A DNA stretch of 64,000 nt from assembly GCF_000092925.1 (NCBI RefSeq), contig NC_014217.1:4278001-4342000 (forward strand). Reading direction: 5' to 3'. The stretch comes from Ancylobacter novellus DSM 506. Lineage in GTDB: Bacteria; Pseudomonadota; Alphaproteobacteria; Rhizobiales; Xanthobacteraceae. The notes beneath the pieces were generated by a model. The model worked only from the letters and a program-made list of their open reading frames with translations, was not told where the DNA came from and searched no databases. The first letter of the stretch is position 1. The number at the start of each line of letters is the position of its first letter. Positions 37,017 to 45,861 of the stretch are shown piece by piece. Made by a program: the position numbers and the translations under genes.

Positions 37017-37748
37017 TCACGCGGAGGCGGCGAGGCCGCCGAGATAGGCGGCGCGCACCTGGTCGTTGTTCCACAGTTCGTCCGGCTTGCCGGAGACCAG
37101 CAGCGAGCCGGCTTCCAGTACATAGCCGCGGTCGGCGACCGAGAGCGCCATGTTGGCGTTCTGCTCGACCAGCAGCACAGTGGTGCCGCGCTTGCGGATC
37201 TCGCCGATGATGCGGAACACCTGCTGCACGATCAGCGGGGCGAGGCCGAGCGAGGGCTCGTCGAGCAGAAGCAGCTTCGGCTTGGCCATCAGGCCGCGCG
37301 CCACCGCCACCATCTGCATCTGTCCGCCCGACAGGCTCCAGCAATAGGCGTGCTCGAGCCGCTTCAGGTCCGGGAAGAACTCGAACATGTCGTCGGCTTC
37401 GCGCTCCAGCTGGCCGCGCGAGACGCCCGCGCGGTTCGACGAGCCGAGCAGGATGTTGTCGCGCACGGTGAGGCCGGGGAACAGGCGGCGGCCCTCCGGC
37501 ACATGGGCGAGGCCGAGCTTGGCGATGGCCTCGGTCTTCAGGCCGAGGATCGGCTGGCCGGCGAAGGTGATGGAGCCGCCGATATGCGGCACCAGCCCGG
37601 AGATGGAGCGCAGCGTCGTGCTCTTGCCGGCGCCGTTGGAGCCGAGCAGGGCGACGATCTCGCCTTCCTCGACGGTGAGGTCGAGGCCCTTGAGCACGTC
37701 GCCGGCATTGTAGCGTGCGGTGAGGCCCTTAATCTCAAGCAGCTTCAT
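37017..37748 (-). CDS. livF: HAAT-type ABC transporter ATP-binding protein (LivF-like)
   Basis: A 243-residue ATPase. Walker A GSNGAGKST is near residue 37, signature SLSGGQMQMVAVARGL near 140, Walker B LLLLDEPSLGLAP, and H-loop EQNA. The segment GLAHVPEGRRLFPGLTV is typical of LivF. It is one of two ATPases of the importer encoded by 37017-41727. Its start overlaps the end of the fused permease-ATPase gene by 14 bp. Given the genes downstream, the imported compound is more probably a sugar acid than a branched-chain amino acid. Confidence 0.92.
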   Translation of the reverse strand: MKLLEIKGLTARYNAGDVLKGLDLTVEEGEIVALLGSNGAGKSTTLRSISGLVPHIGGSITFAGQPILGLKTEAIAKLGLAHVPEGRRLFPGLTVRDNILLGSSNRAGVSRGQLEREADDMFEFFPDLKRLEHAYCWSLSGGQMQMVAVARGLMAKPKLLLLDEPSLGLAPLIVQQVFRIIGEIRKRGTTVLLVEQNANMALSVADRGYVLEAGSLLVSGKPDELWNNDQVRAAYLGGLAASA

Positions 37749-39489
37749 TGCGCGGCTCCCCCAGATAGGCGGCGATGACTTCGGGATGGGCGAGCACGGC
37801 GCGCGGCTCGCCATCGGCAATGCGCTTGCCGAAGTTCAGCACGGTGATGTGGTCGGCCACCTGCTCGATCAGCTTCATGTCGTGGTCGATGATGACGATG
37901 GTCAGGCCGTGGCCCTTCAGCCGCTTGAGCAGCGCCGCCATCTCGCCCTTCTCGGTGAGGTTGAGGCCGGCGGCCGGCTCGTCGAGCAGCAGGATTTCCG
38001 GCGAGCCGGCGAGCGCACGGGCGATCTCGACATAGCGCTGGTGGCCGTAGGGCAGGTCGCCCACCGGCAGGCCGGCGACGTCGCGCAGGCCGACGAAGTC
38101 GAGCGCGGCGAGCGCCCGCTCGCGGGTCGCCTGCGCGCCGGCGACATCGTTGCCGTCGCGCTCGGCGCCGATGGTGACGTTCTCCAGAACGGTGAGGCCG
38201 CGGAACACGCGGATGTTCTGGTAGGTGCGGCACATGCCGAGCTTGGCGCGCTCATGCGGGGCGAGCGCGGTGACATCGCGGCCGAGCAGCTTCACCCGGC
38301 CGGCGGTGGCGACATAGAGGCCGGTGATGACGTTGACCATGGTGGTCTTGCCCGAGCCGTTCGGCCCGATCAGCGCATGCACCGAGCCCTTGCGCACCGC
38401 CATGTCGACGCCGTCGAGCGCCTTCAGGCCGCCGAAGTGCTTGGCGAGGCCGGAGATGTCGAGGACGATCTCCTTCGACGCCTCGCCCTTGCGGCTGAGT
38501 AGCGGCAGCGGCGTGACCGGGCCGCCCTCGATCGGCGCCGCCTTGAAGAAGCGATCGGCGACGAGGCCCCACACGCCGCGCGGCAGGAAGATCATGATGG
38601 CGATCACCGCCGCGCCGTAGACGGCAAGGTACGCCTGGCGCAGGAAGCGCAGCCATTCCGGCAGCAGCACCAGGAGGATGGTGCCGAGCAGCGCGCCGAC
38701 CGGCGACTGCACGCCGCCAAGCAGCGCCATGGTCAGCAGCACGATGGACTCGTTGAAGGTGAACTGGTCCGGGCTGATATAGGAGAAGGCACCGGCGAAC
38801 AGGCCGCCGCCGAGGCCGCCCAGCGCCGCCGAGATGCCGAAGGCCACCGTCTTGGTGCGGAACACGTTGATGCCGCAGGTGGAGGCGGCGATCTCGTTGT
38901 CGCGCACCGCCTGCATGGCGCGGCCGAGCCGGCTCGCCTTGAGGCCGGCGGCGTAGAAGGTGACGCCGACCAGGAAGGCGAGGCAGAGCGCCAGATAGGA
39001 CGAGCCGCCCGACAGGTCGATGGGGCCGAGCACCGGCCGTTCGACGCCGGAGATGCCGTCCGGGCCGCGGGTGAAGCTGATCCAGTTGGTCAGCACCATG
39101 GTGACGATCATCTGGAAGCCGATGGTCACCATGGCGAGGTAGTGGCCGCCGAGCCGCAGCGTGGCGAGGCCGAGGAAGATGCCGCCGATCGAGGTGACGA
39201 CGACGCCGAGCGCCAGCGCCACGAAGAAGGGCAGGCCGTAATCGACCGTGCCGAGCGCGACGCAATAGGCGCCGAGCCCGAGGAAGGCGGCCTGGCACAG
39301 CGCGAGCTGGCCACAATAGCCGAGCACGATGACGACGCCGGCGACGGCGATGGCATAGGTCGCCGCCTGCATCATGATGTTGAGGTAGTAGCCCTGGGTG
39401 GGCGCGAAGAGGGCGACGGCGACCACCGCCGCGAGGGCGAGGATGCCGTAGAGGGCCGTGCGGCCGGTGGAGGAAGCGGTACGGGTCAC
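37735..39489 (-). CDS. Fused HAAT permease-ATPase (LivM-LivG)
   Basis: A 584-residue fusion. Residues 1-320 are a LivM-type permease with 8-10 membrane helices and the family motif T-L-R-L-G-G-H-Y-L-A-M-V-T. After a linker rich in P and L near residues 325-345 comes a LivG-type ATPase with Walker A GPNGSGKTT, LivG's A-K-L-G-M-C-R-T-Y-Q-N, the motif LPYGHQRYVEIARAL as signature, and Walker B EILLLDEPAAGLN. The GTG start at 39489 follows a GAGGAGGAC ribosome site. Such fusions are known in this transporter family; they fix 1:1 stoichiometry. It lies 11 bp after livH. Confidence 0.9.
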   Translation of the reverse strand: MTRTASSTGRTALYGILALAAVVAVALFAPTQGYYLNIMMQAATYAIAVAGVVIVLGYCGQLALCQAAFLGLGAYCVALGTVDYGLPFFVALALGVVVTSIGGIFLGLATLRLGGHYLAMVTIGFQMIVTMVLTNWISFTRGPDGISGVERPVLGPIDLSGGSSYLALCLAFLVGVTFYAAGLKASRLGRAMQAVRDNEIAASTCGINVFRTKTVAFGISAALGGLGGGLFAGAFSYISPDQFTFNESIVLLTMALLGGVQSPVGALLGTILLVLLPEWLRFLRQAYLAVYGAAVIAIMIFLPRGVWGLVADRFFKAAPIEGGPVTPLPLLSRKGEASKEIVLDISGLAKHFGGLKALDGVDMAVRKGSVHALIGPNGSGKTTMVNVITGLYVATAGRVKLLGRDVTALAPHERAKLGMCRTYQNIRVFRGLTVLENVTIGAERDGNDVAGAQATRERALAALDFVGLRDVAGLPVGDLPYGHQRYVEIARALAGSPEILLLDEPAAGLNLTEKGEMAALLKRLKGHGLTIVIIDHDMKLIEQVADHITVLNFGKRIADGEPRAVLAHPEVIAAYLGEPRNEAA

Positions 39490-39500
39490 TTTTGTCCTCC

Positions 39501-40376
39501 TCACGCCTTCTCGGCGATGCGTTCGCCGAACAGGCCCTGCGGGCGCACGAGCAGCACCGCGAGCAGCATCAGGAAGGCGAAGGCGTCCTTGTAGGGGACG
39601 GAGATGTAGGTGGCGCCCAGCGTCTCGACGATGCCGATGATCAGGCCGCCGCAGATGGCGCCGGGGATCGAGCCGAAGCCGCCGATGATGTTGGCGGCGA
39701 AGGCCTTGAGAGCGATCAGCGGGCCGATGCCGACCGAGACGAACAGGATCGGCGCGACGAGGATGCCGGCGAGGCCGCCGAGCGCGGCGCTGTAGGCGAA
39801 GGTGCCGAAGATCATGGCGATGACAGGAATGCCGAGCAGGCTCGCCATCTCCTTGTCCTGCGAGGTGGCCTGCAGCTTCTTGCCGACCATGGTCTTCTCG
39901 AAGATCAGGTACTGCAGGCCGACCAGCACCGCCGTGACCGCGATGATGGTCAGGTACTGGCTGTCCATGAACACGTTGCCGACCAGGAAGCCGGCGCCGT
40001 CGAACAGGCCGGGCAGCACTTCCGGGCTCGGCCCGTAGGTGGCGAGGATCAGGTTCGACAGCAGGATGGTGGCGCCGATGGTGCTGATGATCACCGGGAT
40101 CTGCCCGCGGTCGCGCAGCGGCCAGTAGGTGATCGAGGCGAAGATGACGCCGAAGACCGCCATACACACCACGGCCAGGCCGAGCGAGACGAAATAGTTC
40201 AGCCCGAAGCCGGTGAGCAGGATCACCATGGCGTAGGCGCCCAGCATGGAGAACTCGCCCTGGGCGAAATTGACGACGTTCGCCGAGCGGATCAGCAGCA
40301 CGAAGCCGAGGGCGACCATGGCATAGATGCTGCCGATGCCGATCCCTGTGAACAGAAGCTGTGGAAGCAGACTCAT
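39501..40376 (-). CDS. livH: HAAT-type ABC transporter permease (LivH-like)
   Basis: A 291-residue permease with eight or so membrane helices. The opening FTGIGIGSIYAMVALGFVLL and N-F-A-Q-G-E-F are hallmarks of LivH. AGGACC precedes the ATG. It forms the membrane channel with the permease half of the fused protein. A 211-bp gap with two hairpins separates it from the binding-protein gene upstream. Confidence 0.92.
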   Translation of the reverse strand: MSLLPQLLFTGIGIGSIYAMVALGFVLLIRSANVVNFAQGEFSMLGAYAMVILLTGFGLNYFVSLGLAVVCMAVFGVIFASITYWPLRDRGQIPVIISTIGATILLSNLILATYGPSPEVLPGLFDGAGFLVGNVFMDSQYLTIIAVTAVLVGLQYLIFEKTMVGKKLQATSQDKEMASLLGIPVIAMIFGTFAYSAALGGLAGILVAPILFVSVGIGPLIALKAFAANIIGGFGSIPGAICGGLIIGIVETLGATYISVPYKDAFAFLMLLAVLLVRPQGLFGERIAEKA

Positions 40377-40471
40377 CGCCGGTCCTGCGCGCGAGAGAAC
40401 AAGGTCTTCCTGCGGGCGCTCGGCGCCATGTGGCAGGAAGGCGGAGGTGCGATCAGGAGATCACGAAAGAG

Positions 40472-40523
40472 GCGGCCGCGCGGACGCGGCCGCTGAGTGA
40501 CGTCACGAAGAGGGGCCGTGACG
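40472..40523 (-). repeat. Tandem hairpins between binding-protein and permease genes
   Basis: GCGGCCGCG at 40472-40480 pairs with CGCGGCCGC at 40485-40493 (9 bp, 4-nt loop). CGTCACG at 40501-40507 pairs with CGTGACG at 40517-40523 (7 bp, 9-nt loop). There is no T-run, so they are better read as message-stabilising or attenuating hairpins than as a complete terminator. Confidence 0.65.
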
Positions 40524-40587
40524 CGGAAGGAAGGGGGCGCGGGAGAAGCCGCGCCGCCATTACGTGTCGCCGATCACTTCTCGCAGA

Positions 40588-41727
40588 TCACTTGTCGAAG
40601 GAGATGTGGCGCTCGAAGACGATCGTGCCCTTGTCGTTGCGGACGATGTTGTAGCCGCGCAGGCCGTCGCCGTTCTGGTCGAAATTGTAGGTGCCCTCGG
40701 CGCCCTTGAAGTCCTTGAGCGAAAGCAGCGCCTCGCGGACCTTGGCCGGCTCGGTGCTGCCCGCCTTCTTGACCGCCTCGGCGATCAGGCGGATCGAATC
40801 GTAGGTCCAGGCCGAGGTGTAGTCCGGCGGACGGCCGACCTTCTTGGAGAAGGCGTCGAAATAGACCTTCGCCTCGTCATTGGCGGCCGAGTTGTAGTCG
40901 GCGACCGCGAAGGTGCCGTGCAGAGCCGGGCCGGCGAGCTGCAGCGCGGTGGTCGAGGCGACCGAGGCCGAGCCGACCCACGGGGCGTTGATGCCGAACT
41001 GCTTGAACTGGCGCGCCAGCACGGCGACGTCGGTCTCGAGCGGGGTGTAGCTGGCGATGATGTCGGCGCCGGACTGGCGCACCGCCAGCACGATCGGCGT
41101 CATGTCGGCCTGGCTGTTGTTGAAGCCCTGCACCAGCACCGGCTCGATGCCGAGCGCCTTGAGCGAGGCGGTCAGCGCCTTGGCGCCGGCGGTGCCGAAG
41201 GCGTCGGTCGAGTGGACGATCGCCCACTTCTTCTTGCCGAGCGTGTTCACGCCGTAGTCGGCGATCACCTTGGCCGAGAAGGAATCGTTGGGGCGGGTGC
41301 GGAAGAACCAGGGATTGCCGTTCTGGGTCAGCGACGGGTCGGTGCCGCCGAAGAACACCGGGATGCCCGCACGCTTGGCGTCGGCGGAGATGGCGTTGAC
41401 CTGCGTCGAGCGCAGCGAGGCCAGAACGGCGACGAGGTCGCCACGATTGATCAGGCGGGAAAAGGCCAGGACGATGCCGGGATTGGTGGTCTGGTCGTCT
41501 TCGATGACGAGCTCGAACTTGCGGCCGAGCGCGCCGCCCTCGGCGTTCACGCGCTCGATGCCGAGCTCGGCGCCGGCCTGCTGGAAGTGACCGACCTCGG
41601 CGGCGACGCCGGTGAGCGGGGCGGCCATGCCGATCTTGATCGTGTCCTCGGCGGCGGCGGGAACCAGCGAGCCGGCAAGCGCGGCGGCCGAGATCAGGCC
41701 GAGCGCGAAACGACGTGACAATGCCAT
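40588..41727 (-). CDS. HAAT-type ABC substrate-binding protein
   Basis: A 379-residue periplasmic binding protein of the Leu/Ile/Val type. The Sec signal peptide ends about residue 26 (SLVPAAAED). The mature part starts TIKIGMAAPLTGVAA, and VIEDDQTTNPG and F-G-G-T-D-P-S-L are substrate-cleft regions. CTGGGAGG precedes the ATG. It is the first gene of the eight-gene operon ending with otnK-otnC. Ligand specificity is not certain; residues contacting the amino-acid ammonium group in LivJ would need structural comparison. Confidence 0.9.
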   Translation of the reverse strand: MALSRRFALGLISAAALAGSLVPAAAEDTIKIGMAAPLTGVAAEVGHFQQAGAELGIERVNAEGGALGRKFELVIEDDQTTNPGIVLAFSRLINRGDLVAVLASLRSTQVNAISADAKRAGIPVFFGGTDPSLTQNGNPWFFRTRPNDSFSAKVIADYGVNTLGKKKWAIVHSTDAFGTAGAKALTASLKALGIEPVLVQGFNNSQADMTPIVLAVRQSGADIIASYTPLETDVAVLARQFKQFGINAPWVGSASVASTTALQLAGPALHGTFAVADYNSAANDEAKVYFDAFSKKVGRPPDYTSAWTYDSIRLIAEAVKKAGSTEPAKVREALLSLKDFKGAEGTYNFDQNGDGLRGYNIVRNDKGTIVFERHISFDK

Positions 41728-41745
41728 AAAGACCTCCCAGATATG

Positions 41746-41766
41746 AATCCGATTTGATATCGGATT
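41746..41766. promoter_or_regulatory. Inverted-repeat operator candidate upstream of the liv-otn operon
   Basis: AATCCGAT at 41746-41753 and ATCGGATT at 41759-41766 are perfect 8-bp reverse complements around TTGAT. It lies 19 bp upstream of the binding-protein start codon and 80 bp from the divergent GntR gene, so it can control both. The whole divergent gap is 118 bp. Confidence 0.65.
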
Positions 41767-41845
41767 GTTCGGGGCGCACCATCGTCGCTAAAATGACACC
41801 GAGTCAAGAGGCCTTTTCGCTGTCTGGAATCGGTTTCGTTGACTT

Positions 41846-42562
41846 ATGGAGCCGTTCCAGGACTATCTCCCCACGAGCATGAAGCCGGTGCCGATGAGCA
41901 GCACGTTCTCCATTCCCCGTCCCGTTCGGCTCGGCGCCGAGGTCTATGACTGGCTTCTCAAGAAGCTGATGTCGCTGGAGATCGAGCCCGGCGGGCGCAT
42001 CAGCGTCGACAAGCTGGCGCGCGAGCTCGGCGTGTCGCAGACGCCGATCCGCGAGGCGCTCAGCCAGCTGGAGGCGCAGGGGCTGGTGGTGAAGATCCAC
42101 TTGTCCGGCTACCGCGCCGCCTCGCAGCTCACCCGCAAGCAGTTCGACGATCTGTGCGAGCTGCGGCTGCTGCTGGAGCCCGCCGCGGCGGCGCGGGCGG
42201 CGGTGCGGATGTCGGAGGACGAGCTCGGCGCGCTGCGCACGCTGGCGGCGGACATGGAGGAGCCGGTGCCGGGCGACCCGCTGGCGGCCTACAACGCCTT
42301 CGCCCAGCAGGATGCGCGGTTCCACGGCGAGGTGGCGCGGGCGAGCGGCAACGCGCTGCTGCACGACATCGTCACCCACCAGCGGGTGCACCTGCACCTG
42401 TTCCGGCTGCGCTTCTATACCCGCGTCACCCAGGACGCGATCGTCGAGCATGCGCGGATCATCGAGGCCTTCCGCCAGCGCGACCCGGAAGCCGCCGCGG
42501 CGGCGATGCGCTCGCATATCGAGAAGGCGCACGCCCGCTTCAAGGACGTCTTCGACAGCTGA
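41846..42562 (+). CDS. GntR family regulator (FCD)
   Basis: About 238 residues. The winged helix covers residues 27-90 (VYDWLLKKLMSLEIEPGGR then LGVSQTPIREALSQLEAQGL), followed by an FCD domain with E-L-R-L-L-L-E-P, D-A-R-F-H and H-A-R-I-I motifs. Start uncertain: ATG at 41846, 41879 or 41894 are in frame and none has a good ribosome site. It is divergent from the liv-otn operon and most probably represses it, responding to a sugar-acid intermediate. Confidence 0.9.
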   Translation: MEPFQDYLPTSMKPVPMSSTFSIPRPVRLGAEVYDWLLKKLMSLEIEPGGRISVDKLARELGVSQTPIREALSQLEAQGLVVKIHLSGYRAASQLTRKQFDDLCELRLLLEPAAAARAAVRMSEDELGALRTLAADMEEPVPGDPLAAYNAFAQQDARFHGEVARASGNALLHDIVTHQRVHLHLFRLRFYTRVTQDAIVEHARIIEAFRQRDPEAAAAAMRSHIEKAHARFKDVFDS

Positions 42563-42592
42563 GGGGGGCGGCGGCGGCCCCGCTCCTCACCT

Positions 42593-42683
42593 CGTCATCC
42601 CGGCCGTAGCGTAGCGGAGAGCCGGGATCGCTCTCCATTCGGGCCGCGATCCCGGATCGGCCTTTCGGCCGTCCGGGATGACG
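42593..42683. repeat. Dispersed intergenic palindrome, family C
   Basis: The ends CGTCATCCCGG and CCGGGATGACG are reverse complements, with inner GATCCCGG and CCGGGATC elements. It resembles family B in its terminal CGTCATCC but has a different core. It fills the gap between the convergent GntR and denD-like genes and may end both transcripts. Confidence 0.7.
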
Positions 42684-42705
42684 ACGTCAACGCAGGCAGC
42701 CGCCC

Positions 42706-43695
42706 TCACGCCCCCGGCAGCTGGCCGCTGAGCTCGTCCTCGATGTGGATGCGGATGATGTCCTCGAAGGAGGTCTCCGCCTTGAAGCCGAGCGCCTCGG
42801 CGCGCCTGGTCTCGAAGCGCTGCGGCCAGCCCTCGATGATGCGCGCCACGACGGGATCGCGCTCGCGGCGGATCAGCGCCACCGCCTTGTCGCCGGCGAC
42901 GCGGCGCAGCGCCTCGATCTGGTCGCCGACGGTCGCCGACAGCCCCGGCATGGTCAGCGAGCGGCGGTTGCCGAGCGCGCTGGTGTCGAGCTCGCCGGCG
43001 CGCTTGATGAAGCCGGTCGCCGCGCGCGGGCTGGCGAACCAGTGGCGCACGCTCTCCGACACCGGCAGCACCGCCTCCTGGCCATTGAGAGGCTCGCGCA
43101 GGATGGAGGAGAAGAAGCCGGAAGCGGCGCGGTTCGGCTTGCCGGGGCGGATCGAGATGGTCGGCAGGCGGATGCCGATGCCGTCGAGGAAGCCGCGCCG
43201 CGAATAGTCGCCGAGCAGCAATTCGCCGATCGCCTTCTGCGCGCCGTAGCTGGTCAGCGGCGTCAGGAAGAAGTCGTCGGGAATGCTTTCCGGGAAGGGC
43301 TCGCCGAACACCGCCAGCGAGGAGGTGAACACCACGCGCGGCTTATAGGAACCTTCCGGCTGGGTGAGGCGGATCGCCTCGAACAGCGCCCGCGTGCCGT
43401 CGACATTGATGCGGTAGCCCTTCTCGAAATCGGCCTCGGCCTCGCCGGAGACGATGGCGGCGAGGTGGAAGATCACGTCCGGGCGTCCGGCCACCAGCTG
43501 CTCGGCGGTGCCGGGCGCGGAGAGGTCGGCGGTCACCAGGCTCGTCTCGACCGGGGCGCCTTCCGGCATCGGCGGGGCGACGACGTCGGCGAGGGTGAGC
43601 TGGTCGGGCGCGCGCCCGTTCAGCCCCTCGCGCAGCAGGGACGCGGTCAGCTTGCGGCCGAGCATGCCGGCCGCACCGATAATCAGGACGTGCAT
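42706..43695 (-). CDS. denD: D-erythronate dehydrogenase-like NAD-dependent epimerase family protein
   Basis: A 329-residue extended SDR. The NAD site is MHVLIIGAAGMLGRKL at the very N-terminus, FHLAAIVSGEAEADFEKGYR follows the family pattern, and the catalytic Tyr/Lys pair is in TSYGAQKAIGE near residue 150. These match DenD, which oxidises D-erythronate at C2. GGAG lies 6 bases before the ATG. It sits close to the GntR gene and the otn operon, so it could feed 2-oxo-tetronate to the pathway; that would need the OtnI isomerase, which is not in the window. Confidence 0.82.
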   Translation of the reverse strand: MHVLIIGAAGMLGRKLTASLLREGLNGRAPDQLTLADVVAPPMPEGAPVETSLVTADLSAPGTAEQLVAGRPDVIFHLAAIVSGEAEADFEKGYRINVDGTRALFEAIRLTQPEGSYKPRVVFTSSLAVFGEPFPESIPDDFFLTPLTSYGAQKAIGELLLGDYSRRGFLDGIGIRLPTISIRPGKPNRAASGFFSSILREPLNGQEAVLPVSESVRHWFASPRAATGFIKRAGELDTSALGNRRSLTMPGLSATVGDQIEALRRVAGDKAVALIRRERDPVVARIIEGWPQRFETRRAEALGFKAETSFEDIIRIHIEDELSGQLPGA

Positions 43696-43867
43696 GTGAA
43701 CTCCGATCTTGCAGGCAGGAAGGGGCGGCTCGCGCGGCGAGGCCTCGGGCAAGGCGGGAGGGCGGGGCGCGCGGTCGCTGGGGGCAGGTTCGCCCGCAGA
43801 CTTAGATCATGTCCGCGGGAAGTTGAAGCAGGTCCGTGCGCGCCGGCCGGTGCGCGACGCCTGCGCG

Positions 43868-45511
43868 TCACGCGCCGGGGGCGAGGCGGGTTTCCAGCAG
43901 ATCGAGCTCGCGCACCAGCTTGCGCACCGTGTCGTCGGTGAGCTGGCGGGTGCGGGCGAGCTGGTAGAATTCGTTGCGCTCGGCGCGGATGCCGGCGAGG
44001 CGCAGCTCGCGCTCGATGCGTTCCATCCGGCGCAGATGCTCGGCCGCGTCGCCGGTCTTCGAGCCGCGCTCGATGCGCTGGCGGTAGCTCTCCATGATGC
44101 GAGCGCCGGCGTCGGCGTAGAGGTCGGCGTCGCTGCGGCCCTCGCCGAGATCGTGCTGCGCCCGCTCGACCGCCATGATGGCGGCACGGGCGGCAACGAG
44201 GCGGGCCTTGTCCTCCTCCTCGTGATGGGTCGGCTCGGGCGGCAGCTTCAGGCCCTTCATCAGGAAGGGCAGGCCGATGCTCGCCGCCAGCAGCGAGACG
44301 ATGATGACGCCGGCGGCGAGCAATATGGCGAGGTCGCGGGTGGGGAAGGGCGAGCCGTCGTCGAGCAGCAGCGGCAGCGAGAGCACGGCGGCCAGCGTGA
44401 CGGCGCCGCGCGTACCGGCGAGCGAGGTAGCGGCGATGAGGCGCCAGCTCGGCTTCTCCGCGGTTTCGCCCTTGCGCGCCGCCCGGAACAGGGTGAATTG
44501 CAGCGACACCCACACCCACAGGAAGCGCAGCACGGCCACTGCGATGTTGATGGCGACGACATAGACGATGAGCCAGACCGGCTCGCGCTGGCCCGCTTCG
44601 CTCACCGCCCGCGTGGCGGCGTGGACGATGGTCGGCAGCTGCTCGCCGAGCAGGACGAAGACCACGCCATTGGCGGAGAACTGGATCATGTCCCAGAAGG
44701 CCGCGCGGCGCACGCGGGTGAGCGCCATCACATGGCCCGCCTGCTCGATATGGCTCATCACGATGCCGGCGCTGACCGCCGCCAATATCCCCGAGCCGCC
44801 CACCGCCTCGGCGAGCATGTAGGCGCCGAAGGGGATGAGCAGGCTGATGAGGATCTGCGACCCGGTCTCCTCGCCGACCCGCCGCGTGATCCAGTCCTTG
44901 GCCACGCCCGCGGCCCAGGTGACGCCTGCGCCGACGCCGACGCCGGCGGTCACGAGCCAGAGGAAATTGCCGAAGGCGTCGATGAGCGAGAAGCTGCCGG
45001 TCAGCGCCGCGATGACGGCGAAGCGCATGCAGACGAGGCCGGAGGCGTCGTTCAGCAGCGCCTCGCCCTGCAATATGCGCATCAGCCGGTGCGGGATCGG
45101 CGTGCGCGCGGCGATCGCCGACACCGCCACCGGGTCGGTCGGCGAGATCACGGCGGCGAGCGCGAAGGCGACCGCCAGCGGCATGTGCGGGATCATGAAA
45201 TGCAGGAACAGCCCGACGCCGAGCACGGTGAACACCACCAGCCCGAAGGCGAGCTGCAATATGGTGCCCCGGTCGCGCATCAGCCCGTCCTTGGGGATGC
45301 GCCAGCCGTCGAGGAACAGCAGCGGCGGCAGGAACAGGAGGAAGAAGATCTCCGGCTTCAGCTCTACGCCGAGATCGGCGACGGCGGCGATCAGTACGCC
45401 CAGAACGATCTGCACCAGCGGCAGCGGCACCGGGAGCGGCAGCGACCGGGTGATCCCGCCACTGGCGACGACGGCGAGGAGCAGGATGAGGGCGGTGGTG
45501 ATGGCGTCCAT
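43868..45511 (-). CDS. CPA1 family Na+/H+ antiporter
   Basis: A 547-residue inner-membrane antiporter. About 12 membrane helices cover residues 1-420, with the ion-binding motif A-L-N-D-A-S-G-L near residue 150 and A-A-V-I-S-P-T-D-P-V-A-V near 120, both typical of NhaP/NHE. A cytoplasmic tail of about 110 charged, helical residues follows (EEEDKARLVAARAAIMAVE). It exchanges Na+ or K+ for H+. It interrupts the sugar-acid genes and shows no functional link to them. No regulator is adjacent. Confidence 0.9.
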   Translation of the reverse strand: MDAITTALILLLAVVASGGITRSLPLPVPLPLVQIVLGVLIAAVADLGVELKPEIFFLLFLPPLLFLDGWRIPKDGLMRDRGTILQLAFGLVVFTVLGVGLFLHFMIPHMPLAVAFALAAVISPTDPVAVSAIAARTPIPHRLMRILQGEALLNDASGLVCMRFAVIAALTGSFSLIDAFGNFLWLVTAGVGVGAGVTWAAGVAKDWITRRVGEETGSQILISLLIPFGAYMLAEAVGGSGILAAVSAGIVMSHIEQAGHVMALTRVRRAAFWDMIQFSANGVVFVLLGEQLPTIVHAATRAVSEAGQREPVWLIVYVVAINIAVAVLRFLWVWVSLQFTLFRAARKGETAEKPSWRLIAATSLAGTRGAVTLAAVLSLPLLLDDGSPFPTRDLAILLAAGVIIVSLLAASIGLPFLMKGLKLPPEPTHHEEEDKARLVAARAAIMAVERAQHDLGEGRSDADLYADAGARIMESYRQRIERGSKTGDAAEHLRRMERIERELRLAGIRAERNEFYQLARTRQLTDDTVRKLVRELDLLETRLAPGA

Positions 45512-45703
45512 GCGCGATCCGATGGGGACGAGGCGGGCAGATCGGGCAGGTATAGTTCAGGCAGCCGCCGGCCGTCGCCTGCGCAGGGTGCGATGATAGC
45601 CCGTGGCGCGCACGGTTCTTGCCGGACGGCACGACCGGGTGAGGGCACGAAGCCCTCTGGGCCGCCGGCGTCTGGCTCAGGATTCCGGTTTCAGCTGGAT
45701 CGA

Positions 45704-45813
45704 CCTCATCCTGAGGTGCCCGGCCGGGAGGCCGGGCCTCGAAGGATGCTCGTCCGGGTGCTCTTTACACGACCATCCTTCGAGGCTCGCTGCGCGAGCA
45801 CCTCAGGATGGGG
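45704..45813. repeat. Dispersed intergenic palindrome, family A copy 3
   Basis: Outer arms CCTCATCCTGAGGTGC at 45704-45719 and GCACCTCAGGATGGGG at 45798-45813 match with one mismatch; the inner GCCTCGAAGGATG pairs with CATCCTTCGAGGC. It lies in the 350-bp gap 45512-45861 between two minus-strand genes. I see nothing else in that gap apart from the upstream region of the antiporter gene. Confidence 0.85.
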
Positions 45814-45861
45814 CGCTTTTCGGGTTGGGCTCGGGATGACGACTGGCGGGGCGAGCCGGCC

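Noticed and set aside
37735..37748. Possible frameshift between LivM-LivG and LivF because of the 14-bp overlap
   Set aside because: Both proteins are full length with intact ends; overlapping starts are normal in this operon.
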